Shown here piece by piece: positions 24,701 to 34,570 of a stretch of DNA of 64,000 nucleotides (within the stretch, counting starts at the first letter, position 1; each line of letters begins with the position of its first letter). This stretch comes from Pagrus major (taxonomy: Eukaryota; Chordata; Actinopteri; Spariformes; Sparidae), in assembly GCF_040436345.1 (NCBI RefSeq), contig NC_133219.1:23286709-23350708 (forward strand), written 5' to 3'. Below the pieces are notes generated by a model. It saw nothing but the letters and a program-made list of their open reading frames with translations. It made no database searches and had not been told where the DNA came from. Position numbers and translations under genes: made by a program.

Positions 24701-26880
24701 AAGCCCTGCCACTAGCATGGCTAAAGCCCACTGACTTGGCTGTTGTTTATGGTTTTATTACTTAAAAATGTTTAACAATGTTTCTTCTCTGTGATTAACG
24801 TAATGTTTGCCTGGTGCTAGGTGCTGAGGTAACAGAAGGGGAAAGTGTCATCATTGATGAATCCAAGCTGGATGCCACTAACCTGATGTCTAAGCTGCCG
24901 ACACCTCAGCGGAGCTCCCATGAGGTCTGGTTCCAGGTGACGTCTCTGCCTCAGCATGGTGTCATAGTGGTGGGTGAGAGAAACCTCACCAAGGAGAAAC
25001 CAAATTTCTCCCAGTTCATAGTTAACAAATACGGTATCACCTACAAGCACGACAACTCGGAGACAACTCATGATTCTTTCGTATTCAGCGCATGGATAAA
25101 TCCCAAGGGCAAAACAGCGCAGCGCCCTCAAGATGACGATGAGGTTGTTGAGGAGCGTTTTAACATCACAGTCACACCTGTAAATGATCAGCCACCTTTG
25201 CTAAAAACCAAAGCTCCAAGTCTGAGGGTGGTACAAGGAGATACAGTAGCCCTCAGGCCTGAGAATCTCAAAGTTGAAGACTTGGACAATCCTCCTGATG
25301 ATATTAAGTTCTCTGTGATTAGTAAGCCAAACAATGGTTACCTAGCTCTTGAAGGAAGTTTGAACGAGTCAATAGTGGCCTTCACCCAAGCCCAAATTAA
25401 TAACGGAAGTGTCTATTTCATCCATGATGGAAGCTCCGTCTCGGGGGTGTTTTACTTCAGTGTCACAGATGGCCATCATAAACCAATATATAAACTCTTC
25501 AACCTAGAAGTGACAGAAATCACCATTTCTCTGGTCAACTACTCTGGATTGACACTGGAGCAAGGCAAGACGTCAGTATCACTGACCCAGGACAGCCTTG
25601 CTGCTCAGTCAAATGGGAAAAACATCACCGTTCACTACCAGATTACACGGCCTCCAAACTTTGGCAAACTTCTGAAGGACAACCAAGCGGTAACACAGTT
25701 CGAACAGGAGGATCTCCAGTCTGGAAGGTTGTCCTACCATATGATCTCCCTTTCCTCTGCAGAAGACAGCTTTGAGTTCACTGCCTTCACTTCAGAGGCC
25801 AATCTGACCGGCCAAGTGCTAAACATAACTGTCAGACCTTTGATCAAGGTTGGTAAGGGTTTGAGGATTCCCAATGGGATTGCTGTCAGACTCAACACTA
25901 GCTTTCTAAATGCCTCCCAACTGGCTAATATCAGTAATAGTGACCCTGTATTTGAGATGATCTCCCATCCTAAGTATGGGAAGGTGGTTCAGACAAAACC
26001 TGAAATGTCCACAAAAGCGGTACCAGCTCAGTCTTTCACCTTTCAAGAGGTGATGCAGGAGAAGATAGCCTTGGAGCTGAATGCCAACATGACAGGAGTT
26101 GAGGAGCTAAATGACTCACTGGTGTTTGTGCTGAAAGCGGATAACATCCAGCCTGCTAAAGGGGAGTTACACTTTACAATCGTGCCATATGATCCAGCAC
26201 TTTTCCCAACCACAAAGAGTCCTGTTGCAACCACATCATCGGTTCCTCAGACACCATTACAGACGTCCAGAAATGGAACTGCTTCATCAGTCCTTTCTAC
26301 AGCTTTCTTCTCCACCCAGCAGCCAAGTAAAAACCAGCTAAAGTTCAAGGGACGCAACCGATGGGGAAACTCTAACAGAACTAGCATTTTGAGTACGACT
26401 CTTGGCAAACCAACGCGTGGAGCAGAGGATTTTCCCTTTAGGAACACACCAGTACGCGTAGAGTCCTACCCTCAAAAAACCTCCAATCCACTCCTGGTAA
26501 TCTTACCACTGCTGGCCCTGCTGCTTCTCGTAATCATCTTTGTGGTCTTGGTTGTCTTTCTTCGACATCACAGGCAAAGGAAGCAGAGCACTACCGCACA
26601 AAAGGAACCATCTTCCAATGGTCTTCAAAGCAGTCAGTCCTACCAGGGCCAAACCCAGAGGAGCACAACAGTTCCCACAGTGACTGTCACTCCGTTAAAC
26701 CACCTCTGCCCAGGTAGCCCTGTTCTAGATCGGTTAATGACACCAAATCAAGGCTCAGCTTACAACACAATTGATTCACACATGTTCATAAGTTCTTGGA
26801 GTAATGGTTCTCCGACATCATCTTCCCAAGTAATTCAAACAGCCACTCCCACTCTGCAGAAGAGTCAGTACTGGGTATGA
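3575..26880 (+). CDS. cspg4: CSPG4/NG2-family transmembrane proteoglycan-like protein, spliced coding span (exons 2-10, 5' partial)
   Basis: Nine exons (3575-3738, 6072-9644, 10585-11052, 11752-11928, 16752-16950, 18938-19069, 22956-23128, 23558-23741, 24821-26880) have GT/AG borders, and their phases join without a break for about 2,375 codons. Mammalian CSPG4 has about 2,320. Domain order is two laminin-G domains, about fifteen CSPG repeats (the PxxGxL plus 'sFtQ-dl--g-v-Y-hdgset' pattern with NDxPP linkers), a Leu/Ile/Val membrane segment near the C terminus and a tail of about 105 residues ending QYWV, the PDZ-binding end of mammalian CSPG4. By family it is a type I cell-surface protein of pericyte, glial-precursor and mesenchymal type cells that binds matrix and growth factors. 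The signal-peptide exon is not seen; exon 2 starts with a split codon followed by SFYGDGF, matching the first residues after the signal peptide in CSPG4. Because snx18 is the neighbour, this may be the CSPG4 ohnologue rather than the strict CSPG4 orthologue. Confidence 0.93.
3739..6071 (+). other. CSPG4-like intron 2
   Basis: AT-rich intron with no supported gene. It contains a short fragment like the dispersed attaATCGATTAA family near 4390-4437. It also contains a reverse-oriented fragment of the 'attggatggattgcc' fish repeat near 5790-5890 (see 24620-24700 and 41640-42475). Confidence 0.75.
6072..9644 (+). CDS. cspg4: CSPG4-like large exon 3 (laminin-G 1 end, laminin-G 2, CSPG repeats 1-7, start of 8)
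   Basis: This open exon of 1,191 codons starts after TTAG at 6068-6071 and ends at GAG|GTGAGT (GT at 9645). An ATG at 6102 is internal and not the start. It completes laminin-G 1 (GFRGCMEDVVFN with its partner cysteine in LGCSPQ) and encodes laminin-G 2 from about 6450 to 6995 (GGSFKGCLKSIEVN, then VGCEPE). A Ser/Thr/Pro linker (about 7000-7110) follows, then CSPG repeats beginning at NFVQLKNLVVQEGG. Typical repeat marks are DAPELSLPEGN, YVHTG, MYIHDDSETTQDEFTF and VLFIHKG. One very long exon for the N-terminal half is also the arrangement of mammalian CSPG4. At 9141-9146 the codons are Lys-Gly where human CSPG4 has the Ser-Gly chondroitin sulfate attachment site. Confidence 0.95.
9645..10584 (+). 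other. CSPG4-like intron 3
   Basis: Short AT-rich intron. A fragment near 10165-10215 (TATTGGTATTGGAAAATATC then GGCATATCAGATATTGGCAA) resembles a widespread fish repeat. Nothing else is recognised. Confidence 0.75.
10585..11052 (+). CDS. cspg4: CSPG4-like exon 4 (CSPG repeat 8 and start of repeat 9)
   Basis: Acceptor TTGCAG ends at 10584; the donor is CAG|GTGAGA at 11053. The 156 codons keep the phase of exon 3 and read VTHEDNLPSEIAFTVKVAPSHGFL through FTQEDINSGNIQYMQVEPG to PPQHGHIEHS and SFSRRQ. These are the standard CSPG repeat strands. Compared with its introns the exon is GC-rich, and a long antisense reading frame on the other strand is a shadow of it. Confidence 0.92.
11053..11751 (+). 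other. CSPG4-like intron 4
   Basis: AT-rich unique-looking intron between two well-supported splice junctions. No repeat or gene was recognised in it. Confidence 0.8.
11752..11928 (+). CDS. cspg4: CSPG4-like exon 5 (end of CSPG repeat 9)
   Basis: Acceptor TAATCAG ends at 11751; the donor is AGG|GTGAGT at 11929. The 59 codons read VEHEFIYYVHDSSETLADNFSVVA and end VTAVNDEPPVITANRVLR. The YVHDSSET block and the NDEPP linker mark a CSPG repeat boundary and match human IRYVHDGSETLTDSF and NDQPPIL (recalled). Confidence 0.92.
11929..16751 (+). other. CSPG4-like intron 5 (4.8 kb)
   Basis: No coding exon is needed, since exons 5 and 6 join in phase 0. It carries an inverted-repeat element at 15110-15369. 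A stretch near 13810-13935 vaguely resembles a tRNA-derived SINE fragment. Open frames at 11752-12120 (read-through of exon 5) and 13816-14211 show no family resemblance. Confidence 0.75.
15110..15369. mobile_element. Foldback/MITE element with 84-nt terminal inverted repeats
   Basis: The left arm 15110-15193 starts TGCTGTATCGTAGGCAACTG. It is the near-perfect reverse complement of the right arm 15286-15369, with about three mismatches, all in the middle of the arm. The arms flank a spacer of about 92 nt. The arm contains the block AGAGGCTTCTTCAGTTCTAA, which I recall as frequent in fish introns. No transposase is encoded, so it is non-autonomous. No clear target-site duplication could be read at the edges. 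Confidence 0.85.
16752..16950 (+). CDS. cspg4: CSPG4-like exon 6 (CSPG repeat 10)
   Basis: Acceptor GTCCAG ends at 16751; the donor is AAAG|GTAAAC at 16951. It reads VWVSSVTEIRPEDLRAQDLDSPPEELHF through PPSNGHLALK and NFTQAHIDQGQLLFVHKG. It ends one base into a Gly codon that exon 7 completes. The intron before it, 4.8 kb, is the longest in the visible part of the gene. Confidence 0.92.
16951..18937 (+). other. CSPG4-like intron 6
   Basis: Joins exons 6 and 7 across a split Gly codon. About 650 bp in its first half is dispersed-repeat sequence (17083-17740). The remainder is AT-rich with no recognised feature. Confidence 0.75.
17083..17740 (+). mobile_element. Dispersed AT-rich repeat, probably interrupted copy
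   Basis: It opens with AGAGCTGCAGCAATTAGTCG ATTAATC and closes with AATAATTGGCAGATTAATCG then GAGCTGCAG. The two ends are therefore inverted versions of the same gagctgcag/attaatcg motif. The 17460-17735 part contains TTTTGGACTGTTGGTTGGAC, shared with other copies in the window. The middle (about 17136-17455) is not found in the other copies and may be an insertion. Confidence 0.65.
18938..19069 (+). CDS. cspg4: CSPG4-like exon 7 (end of repeat 10, start of repeat 11)
   Basis: Acceptor TTTCCAG ends at 18937; the donor is CCAG|GTAAAC at 19070. After completing the split Gly codon it reads AMSGGFNFQANDGVNFTPRQIFSITARALVLSLEINRPLKVFP. This matches the human stretch LDGGFRFRLSDGEHTSPGHFFRVTAQKQVLLSL (recalled). 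It ends in phase 1, matched by exon 8. Confidence 0.88.
19070..22955 (+). other. CSPG4-like intron 7
   Basis: Long intron without supported exons. It holds a dispersed-repeat copy at 19663-19925 and a stub containing AGAATCAGAATAGTACGTTA then TTGATCCCCGTGGGGAA at 19938-19980 (a common fish retroposon end). A third short stretch with a repeat-like tail lies around 21380-21600. The rest is unassigned. Confidence 0.7.
19663..19925 (+). mobile_element. Dispersed AT-rich repeat copy
   Basis: It starts AGAGCTGCAACTATTAGTCA ATTAAG, contains GAGTCTTTGGGTTTTGGGCC GTTGATTGGACATAAGAAGC, and ends ATAATTGGCAGATTAATGAA. These blocks appear in the same order at 17083-17740, so this is a second copy in the neighbouring intron of the same gene. 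Confidence 0.75.
22956..23128 (+). CDS. cspg4: CSPG4-like exon 8 (CSPG repeat 11, first part)
   Basis: Acceptor CCTCCAG ends at 22955; the donor is ATG|GTGAGT at 23129. It reads SSTPITNEDLQVVTNDISNTSSRVITFTVIRHPKLGRLAMRNPDNSTVDISTFTQDM. The HPKLGRL and STFTQDM blocks are CSPG repeat strands. The phase fits exon 7 (split Gly) and exon 9 (phase 0). Confidence 0.88.
23129..23557 (+). other. CSPG4-like intron 8
   Basis: Short phase-0 intron of about 430 bp between exons 8 and 9. AT-rich, with nothing recognised inside. Confidence 0.8.
23558..23741 (+). CDS. cspg4: CSPG4-like exon 9 (CSPG repeat 11, second part)
   Basis: Acceptor ACATCAG ends at 23557; the donor is ACAG|GTATGA at 23742. It reads VNRKEVVYIQTPIESVGWEAMDSMTFSVTSPPTSLDGQTFKIDISYENTGPEHKTVLLANT, then one base of a Gly codon. 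The human counterpart is the ILYEH...EAHDTLELQLSSPP segment (recalled). This is among the least conserved parts of the protein. Confidence 0.87.
23742..24820 (+). other. CSPG4-like intron 9 with fragments of a fish interspersed repeat
   Basis: The GGTGCTAACATGCTCGCAAT and AACAATGCTAACATGCTGAC region near 23785-23830, and GGCAATCCATCCAATAGTTT near 24620, are reverse-oriented pieces of the family seen more completely at 41640-42475. No coding content was recognised. Confidence 0.7.
24821..26880 (+). CDS. cspg4: CSPG4-like last coding exon 10 (CSPG repeats 12-15, transmembrane segment, cytoplasmic tail, stop)
   Basis: Acceptor GTGCTAG ends at 24820; the exon is open to TGA at 26878-26880. It encodes repeat 12 (AEVTEGESVIIDESKLDATNL, matching human VPEGQRARITVAALDASNL, recalled) and repeats 13 to 15. 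A juxtamembrane Ser/Thr/Pro stretch (about 26190-26480) follows, then a hydrophobic segment LLVILPLLALLLLVIIFVVL near 26487-26562 with a basic stop-transfer LRHHRQRK. The tail of about 105 residues is rich in Ser/Thr and ends SQYWV. That end is a class II type PDZ ligand, known in CSPG4 to bind proteins such as GRIP1 and syntenin. The tail is longer than I recall for human (about 75 residues). Confidence 0.95.
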
Positions 26881-26965
26881 TCTGCCACGAAACAACTTGT
26901 AGCTAAACGTGTTGGAGAATACTGTTACAGGTTTTGATACCAGATTGAAATGTGGTTGCGTGTAC

Positions 26966-27600
26966 TGAAGGGGAATTTCGGTATTTCTTAAACCTGGGCC
27001 CTATGTGTACGTATTTTGGTGTTAAAATGATTCACACCAAAAGTTTTCAGATTCCAGTTTAGGTTTAGTAGATCACCTCTCTGGTCACAGTTGTTGCCTC
27101 ATCTAGATTGTCAAAATAGGCTAAATATTCTGCCATGACTTTTGAAAGAAATTCTTGCTGGCAGTTCCTCAAAGTAACTCCAAACTCTCTCTTCAACTCT
27201 TACTCATGTTTCCACTGTCGTCTTCCTGCAACAACTCAGATCTCGCAAGATTTCAGAGCAAGACTTCTCCTTGAGCGAGACTTGTGCGTCTGACTACCAA
27301 AGAGATCTTACTTTTGAACAAAAAGGTCTATCTCTGTATGAATCGTTTCTGTAATGTTGTCAGACACTGACAATAACAACCTCAGACTGCGAGTGGCAAA
27401 AACAATGTATTTTATTCGACAGAACTGACATTCGTAGTTGCCCCAAAAGATTGTGTTGCAGCCATCACAGCTGTGTCGCAGCTGCCAACTGAAGGGATCT
27501 ACTGGACCAATTCCAAAACTATTGGTAAGTATGAATCATGGACAGACCAATGTATGTTATCATAGGGCTCAGGTTTAAAAATACTGAAATTCCCCTTCAA
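26966..27600. mobile_element. MITE with about 38-nt terminal inverted repeats inside the 3' UTR
   Basis: The left end TGAAGGGGAATTTCGGTATT ... AAACCTGGGCCCTAT is the inverted complement of the right end ATAGGGCTCAGGTTTAAAAA ... TACTGAAATTCCCCTTCA. Internal blocks GTCGTCTTCCTGCAACA, GACTTCTCCT and GGTAAGTATGAATCATGGAC recur in the same order in a second copy at 36017-36460. No transposase is encoded. It begins 86 nt after the stop codon, so it should be transcribed in the mRNA. Confidence 0.85.
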
Positions 27601-29283
27601 ATGAGGCTGCTGTTGTAGGTTATTAGCTTAAGGCTGCATCAACCAATATTTTTGTATTAATTCTGAATCAAATAACTGCCATGTGTACGTTTCCGCTCAT
27701 AGTGACAAACTGAGAATTATCACCTAACTCTGCAGCCTCATGGAGCTTTTTTCCTCTTTTAGCTAATTTGTTTATGACAGCACATTACTGTAAGGTTCAG
27801 TTTCATCACTCTTATACTTAGAGCCCCATTTCCAGCAGCAATAAGCAGCAATCACCTAATGGCAAATAGATAAAGTTAGCAACTACCTAAGGAAGCAAAT
27901 CAAACATTTAACAAGCTCAAGATCAAGATTTTTTGTAGAGTTGGAGGAGGCTTAAAGGTCACTGTATGGCCAGAAACTCAGCTCTTGCTGATTGTGTAAT
28001 TAGGCAAATGTTTGCTAGCAACTTAGCAAGAAGGCCATAATAACGTATGTGAATGGTTTTGTATATTAGCCACCTCTGGTGGTCAAACATTGATTCATGC
28101 AGCTTTAAGGAAGGCTAAAGAAGAAAACCACAATGGCCACAGTCCTTTACAATACGCTAATGAGAATCAGGACAGTCCATTGAAACACTGGTTTACAATC
28201 CAACACCAACCACTGCTGTATATTGAGCTGGTGGGATAGACTTTGTTCGCTTGAGCATTTACAAAGCAGTCGTCATTGTGGTAAATTATAACCTATGTTT
28301 GGTGCCTAATGTATGTTTAATTGCTCACATTGTTACCTGGTCCTCATGCACGTTGAATACTTCCATTGTGAGTTTTGATCATGAGAATGGAAGATGATGC
28401 TAATGACAGCTTGAAACTGTGAATTACTAAGACTGACACTGGCCATAAAGATGTCCTCGCTAAGCATTTCAATTGATTGTGCAGATTTTATATTGTGGTT
28501 ATGTATTATATATTATAGTATAGTGACTTTTTGTAAACTCAGGTATTTTGTTAACAGTCATTTACTTCATGGTACCATTAATAAGGGTTGCATGTATTGT
28601 TATGAATTGATTGTTTATTTTAAGTTTTGTCACAAAAGCCCCCACCGTGGTTGTATATCGAAATGGGAGTTTAAAATGGCTGATTTTATACCACTATTAC
28701 AACAGGTTTTTTTTCTATAGCCCTGATCAAAACACACTGGTTAAGAAGTTAACACTGTTTTTTATGTTTTTCTATTTTACTATGCATAGTATTTATATAT
28801 TTTCAACAACTGTGCACAAAAAATCAAGGCACTGATCTTAAAGATTAAACAAATCTACACTGTATTCTGCCGCCTTCACCTCAGTGATTGAAATTCAAAT
28901 AGAAAGCATTATGTGTAATCTGTTTTCTAGTTTCCCAACAGTTGGGTCTAAAACAATTTAAAGTCTATCTTATACATCTAACACTGACAGACAATGCCAA
29001 TATCTTTGACTGAAATGAGTGCTGGTATTTATATTGATTATTTAACACTTGTGTCATCTGATTCCTGACATTATCTACTGTAGGTATTTTCTTGTTTGAC
29101 ACTGTAATAATGTATCTACTGTAAATTAAAGGCTATGGGAGATGAGAAACAGCTGTCACGGGAAAAAAGTATGCTGTAAACTTATGTTATGAAATCATTT
29201 TGTACTGAAGAGTCTATCCAGTGTATTCCGTCTCATTTGAATGATGTAACCCGAAGTGTCATATTTATTTATACCATATTTTT

Positions 29284-29289
29284 AATAAA
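29284..29289 (+). terminator. cspg4: Polyadenylation signal AATAAA, CSPG4-like gene
   Basis: AATAAA is followed about 25-45 nt later by a GT-rich stretch (CTTGTGTGCGTGTATAACCTG), the usual arrangement of a vertebrate poly(A) site. It is the best candidate downstream of the stop codon, 2.4 kb away. Confidence 0.6.
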
Positions 29290-31119
29290 CCACTTAAAAA
29301 CATTTCTAAGGACTTGTGTGCGTGTATAACCTGTGCAATTTTTGACTTATAGTGTCCAAATTATCCCTTATTTCTTCCACTTAAATGAATCTTTGGCAGT
29401 TTTCTTTATCACTGTAATTTAGACTGTAGTTGCAGCCTGTTGCCCCCCTCTTAATGGCACCGTACTCACTGCAACAAAAGATACAATGCACCAGAGAACC
29501 AATTAGAAAAAGATTAATGATCATCATCACTTCTCCCGGTTTCCTGCAATTACCTAAATTGTGAGTTTCTCACATCCGAAAACAATAAAACAGCAGAACG
29601 CTTTCACATGATCTGCACGAGGTGTTGTCAGTGTGCCACTGCCAAAGTGAATGTCCTCTAAAAATCTCAGAAGGTAAACACGTAATGTAATTTGGCAAAG
29701 CACGAGGATCGTCTTCTGCAGCCGTGAGTCAGTCCACATGACTCACAGTATCCTGCATACGAAGCGATTACTTGTTCTCCTGAGCCCAAACACACTAAAT
29801 GCTGCGGATGTTAAGGATGTCTGTCACATGTGCACAGGTGTTAACTAAAGATTATTGTACAGGTCAGGAGGAAGCTGTTTAATCAAATATGCACCCAGCT
29901 CAGCCTTTTATACACAATCAGTGCTGCTGTGCTGAATGGTCTTGTTGACAGTAAATGAGCTAATAGCAGGGGTGAGCAATGGCATCACATATGAGTTGCA
30001 AACTTAGCACGCTGATGTCAGGCCAACAGGAACTTCACTAGGATACTGGTGTTAACCACAACATCGCCATTTGTTAAAAGGAAATTCCAACACATTTCCG
30101 GGCGGACATCAGAAAATTGTTCAGGTCATCATTAGAGTGGTTGTGTGCAGAGCCAGAAGTCTGAACTCAAAATGTGCTTTTAATCGTGAGCACGCAAGAG
30201 GTTCACTGATACAATGGCTTAACTTCTTCACCATTCCCATCCCGACAGAGGGCAGACAGAGATTTGTTGTTAGGCTAAGGCCGTGCTGGTGTGGTGTCTT
30301 ACTCGCTTTGTTTCAAACCCCTGAATCACTGCCCACTTCCCAGTTATTTACGTGATTGAAACAGATCTTGTGTTGTGCTCAAGGACATCTGCTATCAGGC
30401 TGTTGCCTCGTCGCAATCACAGTTTCTCAGGACATTTTAGATTATAAAACTGTGATGATATGGCAATGAAGGAGGTATCAGGGAGGTTTGAAAAAGACAC
30501 GAGGGAGGGGGGTTTTCTCAAAGTGAGACAGGATTTAGAAGATTTAGATCACCCACTCACTCCTTCACACACAAATACACAAACAGAAACACAAAGCCAG
30601 TCTCTGCTTGTCTGTACTTCCCCAATCTGAATCTAAAGAGTTCTAACCTCAATCCCAAAGCGTCGAACCAACATTGTTTATTTGTGGCAAAAGAAGATCA
30701 GACGGGTAGAAGTGAAATCATGCACACATGTCTACGGACGCATGCTCAGTGTAGAGGAATGCTTATGATCTGACAGACTGAACCGAGATTATCAAGAGAG
30801 TATAACAAGCCAGTGTACACTCTACTTACTGCCTGATATCCTTCACGGAGATGCAGGGTTTGTTTTGCATGTCACGTCAGATTTACGGTCTTTTGTCTGG
30901 TGGAACGCAGCAGGCTTTCAAAAAGGGTGGAGACGGAGGCGAACGTGAAGTATATCAGATACAAGTCCAACTTTTAATGGTCGCATAAGCACTGTAATAT
31001 AACACAGGAACTGTAGTGCTCTACATTTATCTTACATTTTGGTCCTTTTTATCTGAATTATATTGATCCTCAAGACATCATCAAATTGTGTCAGGTTTTC
31101 AGCAAAGCTTACAAGGAAC

Positions 31120-31386
31120 TTAAAGGATAAGTTCACCCAAAAATGAAAATGCAGTCATTATTTACTCACCCCCATGCTGATGGAAAGCCCACAAAAAAAC
31201 TCTGGAGCTTCACAGCAAAACAGTGTTGCAGCATTCTCCTTTTTTTAAAAAAAAGTATTAAAACAAGTCCCCATCTACAACAGGTTTTATAACGCTGTTT
31301 AGCTTTGAAGCTCCAGTGATGTTTGGTGGTGGTGAATAGGCTAGATAATTACTGAATTTTCAATTTTGGGTGAACTTATCCTTTAA
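31120..31386. mobile_element. piggyBac-type MITE flanked by TTAA
   Basis: The left end TTAAAGGATAAGTTCACCCA AAAATGAAAAT is mirrored by the right end TTTTCAATTTTGGGTGAACT TATCCTTTAA, about 30-nt inverted repeats. Both outermost tetranucleotides are TTAA (31120-31123 and 31383-31386), the target-site duplication of the piggyBac superfamily. The element is 267 bp and has no coding capacity. The sequence type is very frequent in fish genomes (recalled). Confidence 0.9.
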
Positions 31387-34300
31387 GTTACAACATGTAA
31401 AGCAATAAGAGGTTTTGCATTCTCAGATTTTCTTTAATATACTGATCCGTTTATTTGGAAAGAAGCCGTGGTAGCGCCTCTGTGAGGCTGCACTTTGGCA
31501 CAGTGGTGCTTTGTCTGCATGCTAACCATACTAGTTTATCATGTTAGCATGCTTACGTCACGTCACTACTGATTACATATTTTGTGGGTATGTCGGACAA
31601 TGTGACATGACATTGTTCTGCTGTAATCTGAGATCTTTTTCAGCTTTGACCATCTGATAAAACATATCTCCTCCTAAAGGCATCTCCAACCATCAGTTTT
31701 GACTTTAAAATCATCAGATATGATATTTTTCATCTGTTATGATGCTTCCTTGTGCAATGATACAATATTACAGAATAGAATTTATTACAAGGGTTTTTTG
31801 CATTTATAACTAATTCAAATGAGTGTCGACATTCATGATGCCCAGAGGATAAATGAATTAAAACAACTTTAAAGAGATATTGTTTGTATTGTTTACACTG
31901 ATGCGTGAGAAAACTGTGAGTTATGCTCATCCAAAATTGTCACTCATCCCATACACTGCATGTTTCTAAGTATGACTGATTTGTACTTCCATGAACAAAA
32001 GTCAAATTATAGTCTCAACCAGAGGAAGTTAGTGGAGAGAAAATGCTGACATCATGGTACTTAAAGTTACAAAATGTGGATGTCTGGCAGGAAACGGTCA
32101 CATGTCGGACACTCGGAGCAGTCAGGGTTTGAATTATCATTAGGCTAGCTGTCTGCAGTGTTCCACGCTCACTCAGTCCACCCTGAGAGTTAAAAGTGAG
32201 CTTACACGACGACGAACACAGTTTTTCCGATGTAGAGTATGTGTGAGAGAGTCAGGGAGGGATAATTGGTGAAGATGAGTTCTTGCCCTCAGATATTAGA
32301 TCTCAGAGTGATCATTGTAATTTAAGGCTTGGTAATTGTGGAGCAGAGGGTTACAGAACAATGGCACCCTACAAGACGAGACAAAGCAGCCCCGGCTCGT
32401 CTGGTTTAATAAGGTTCCACACAGACGAACCCAGATGGTTAATTGAATCACACCGACCGCTGGTTGTATTTTACAACGACTTTGTTTCACTTCTAAAAAC
32501 TCTCCCTTTTTTTCTCTCCCTCATCTTATAAACTACTGCAAGAATAACAATGTCTGTGCATCTGAAGTACCACTCACATACCGTCCACAAAGTGTCATTT
32601 AGCTTATTCATAAAAGCTAATCAAGGCCCGTAAAATACTGCAGAGGGTTTCAGAATGTGGCGCGCTGGTGTTGAAAGTCATCGCGGTTGCCTTTTAGGAG
32701 AAAGCACTGTTGCACAAACGATGAAGTAAAACAAAAAAAGAAGCCGCTCTGCAGTCTCGATTATTTTTCTCTCTTCCCAGAGCTTCTTCACCCGAGTGGC
32801 ATCAGTATCAGCCGCTGTTTTATCTGCTGCTAAACTGGGTCCTTTTGCATTTCTCATCTGCTGGGGGAAAGGATTAGCTGCCTGATTCATTGACAGGCTT
32901 TTCTCTGGTTTTTGGCAGCAGAGCTTTCCTCTCTGCTCTGCACACGGCTGATGTGATCTGAAAGAAGCAGGTCATGCTCATATGAAAGTAATATTAGCGA
33001 GGAAAAACCCACTGATGGTTATTCATCTTATTTTATTGTCTCTATGGTTGGTTTTGGACACATTTTGCTAAATGGTATATGTGGATCTGTGCTACCCTTT
33101 CACTTGTCTTAGTAGGACTGCAGGATTTGCTAAATTGAATACAAACCCATTTTTATTTTTATTATTATATTTTCATCATACAGACCAAACAAAATGATAA
33201 CTACCAAACACACATACCCCACATTCATAAACAAAACAAAACAACAACAATAAAAGACAACCACAGAAGGCCAGACCAGACAGAGACACCGTATATACAT
33301 CAGAGTTTCAGCCTGAACAACATACAAGACAAAGTATGTCCCACCTGGATATCACATGACAGTGACTTTCCACTAAGATCCAGGAGAATTAAGATGTCTA
33401 ATAATTGGGCCCCAAATACTTTCACATTTTTAACTTTGGTCTTATCGGCTGCAGCGTCTTACCTGATTTTGAAGCCTGTAACTTTTCCTCCTGGAACACA
33501 AAGTCAAACCAGCTCAGTGTTCCTGTATAATCTAATATCTGTCTGCGTCTGATGACACTCGTTCACACGCAGCACAAACACACATACACTAACGCACATG
33601 TGGCCAACACCCACGTGCCCCACTGCTCATTGATTTGGCAACTCCCTGTCAGGCGCAGTCAATAGATTCATCCACAGTGGGATCGCAGACAGACGTCATG
33701 CATCAGATGTTCGGCCTGATGTTGTGCTCTCGGTGAGGCCTCGCTGCAGCTGCACAGGGTCCCTCGTGAAGCATATTCTCATCAATCAACGTAAGAGGAG
33801 AGATGTGATGTGATGGGACTATTGATGTGTGAAAAGGATCATGAGCCAAAATCAAATCCTTAGCGGCGCTAGCACGTGGAGCTTCACGGACACTGATCCA
33901 TGTCCGTGTGTGAGCCAGTGAACAATGAACCTGTACAGTAGGAGGTGTGTGTAAGAGAGGTCAGACCACCAGCAGTCCATGTCAGCGCCCATATTTGATG
34001 ACTGTGGCCGACTGTGGTCTGTGGGTGGCAGCGGACAAAGAGGGCTGTTAGCTGGTCAGCACAGTGTGCGTGTGTTGAAGGGAAAGAGTGAGAGTGCGCT
34101 TGATGTTATATGAGAGTGTGTGTGTGTGTGTTCTTCTTTTGATATATGTAAGGACAAGTGAGCCACATGGAGAGAAAAATGAGGGGAGTCCTTTGAAATA
34201 AGTGACATTTTACAGGCCTCTAGGGGTATTTCAATTTAAACAAAAGACGTAAGAAGCGTAGAATCGGGGGACTCGTTGTCGTCATTGTTTAACATCCACC

Positions 34301-34570
34301 ATTGCAGATTAAACCTCAGAAATGCAGAAATGTTCACAGACCTTTTTATATTCGCGTTACGCTGAGTCACATTCGCCGACTTCCTTCCTCGCTGTCTGAC
34401 TTTCTCCTAGCAACAGGCGACCAATGAATCACACCGCTACCTTGAATAACATCTGAGTTTGAACATTGATGCAAGCACTTGAGATGGTGTAAGTACACAA
34501 CTCAATAAAACATACCAGAGGTCGAGTCGTTTTTAGACATTTTAATGGAAAAATGTTACATATTATATCT

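Larger units (their letters stand above)
26881..29305 (+). other. cspg4: 3' UTR of the CSPG4-like gene
   Basis: The region runs from the stop codon to the first AATAAA that has a GT-rich stretch after it (29284, followed by CTTGTGTGCGTGTATAACC). It is AT-rich and contains no supported reading frame. A 635-bp inverted-repeat element occupies 26966-27600. The end is inferred, because no transcript data are available. Confidence 0.55.
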
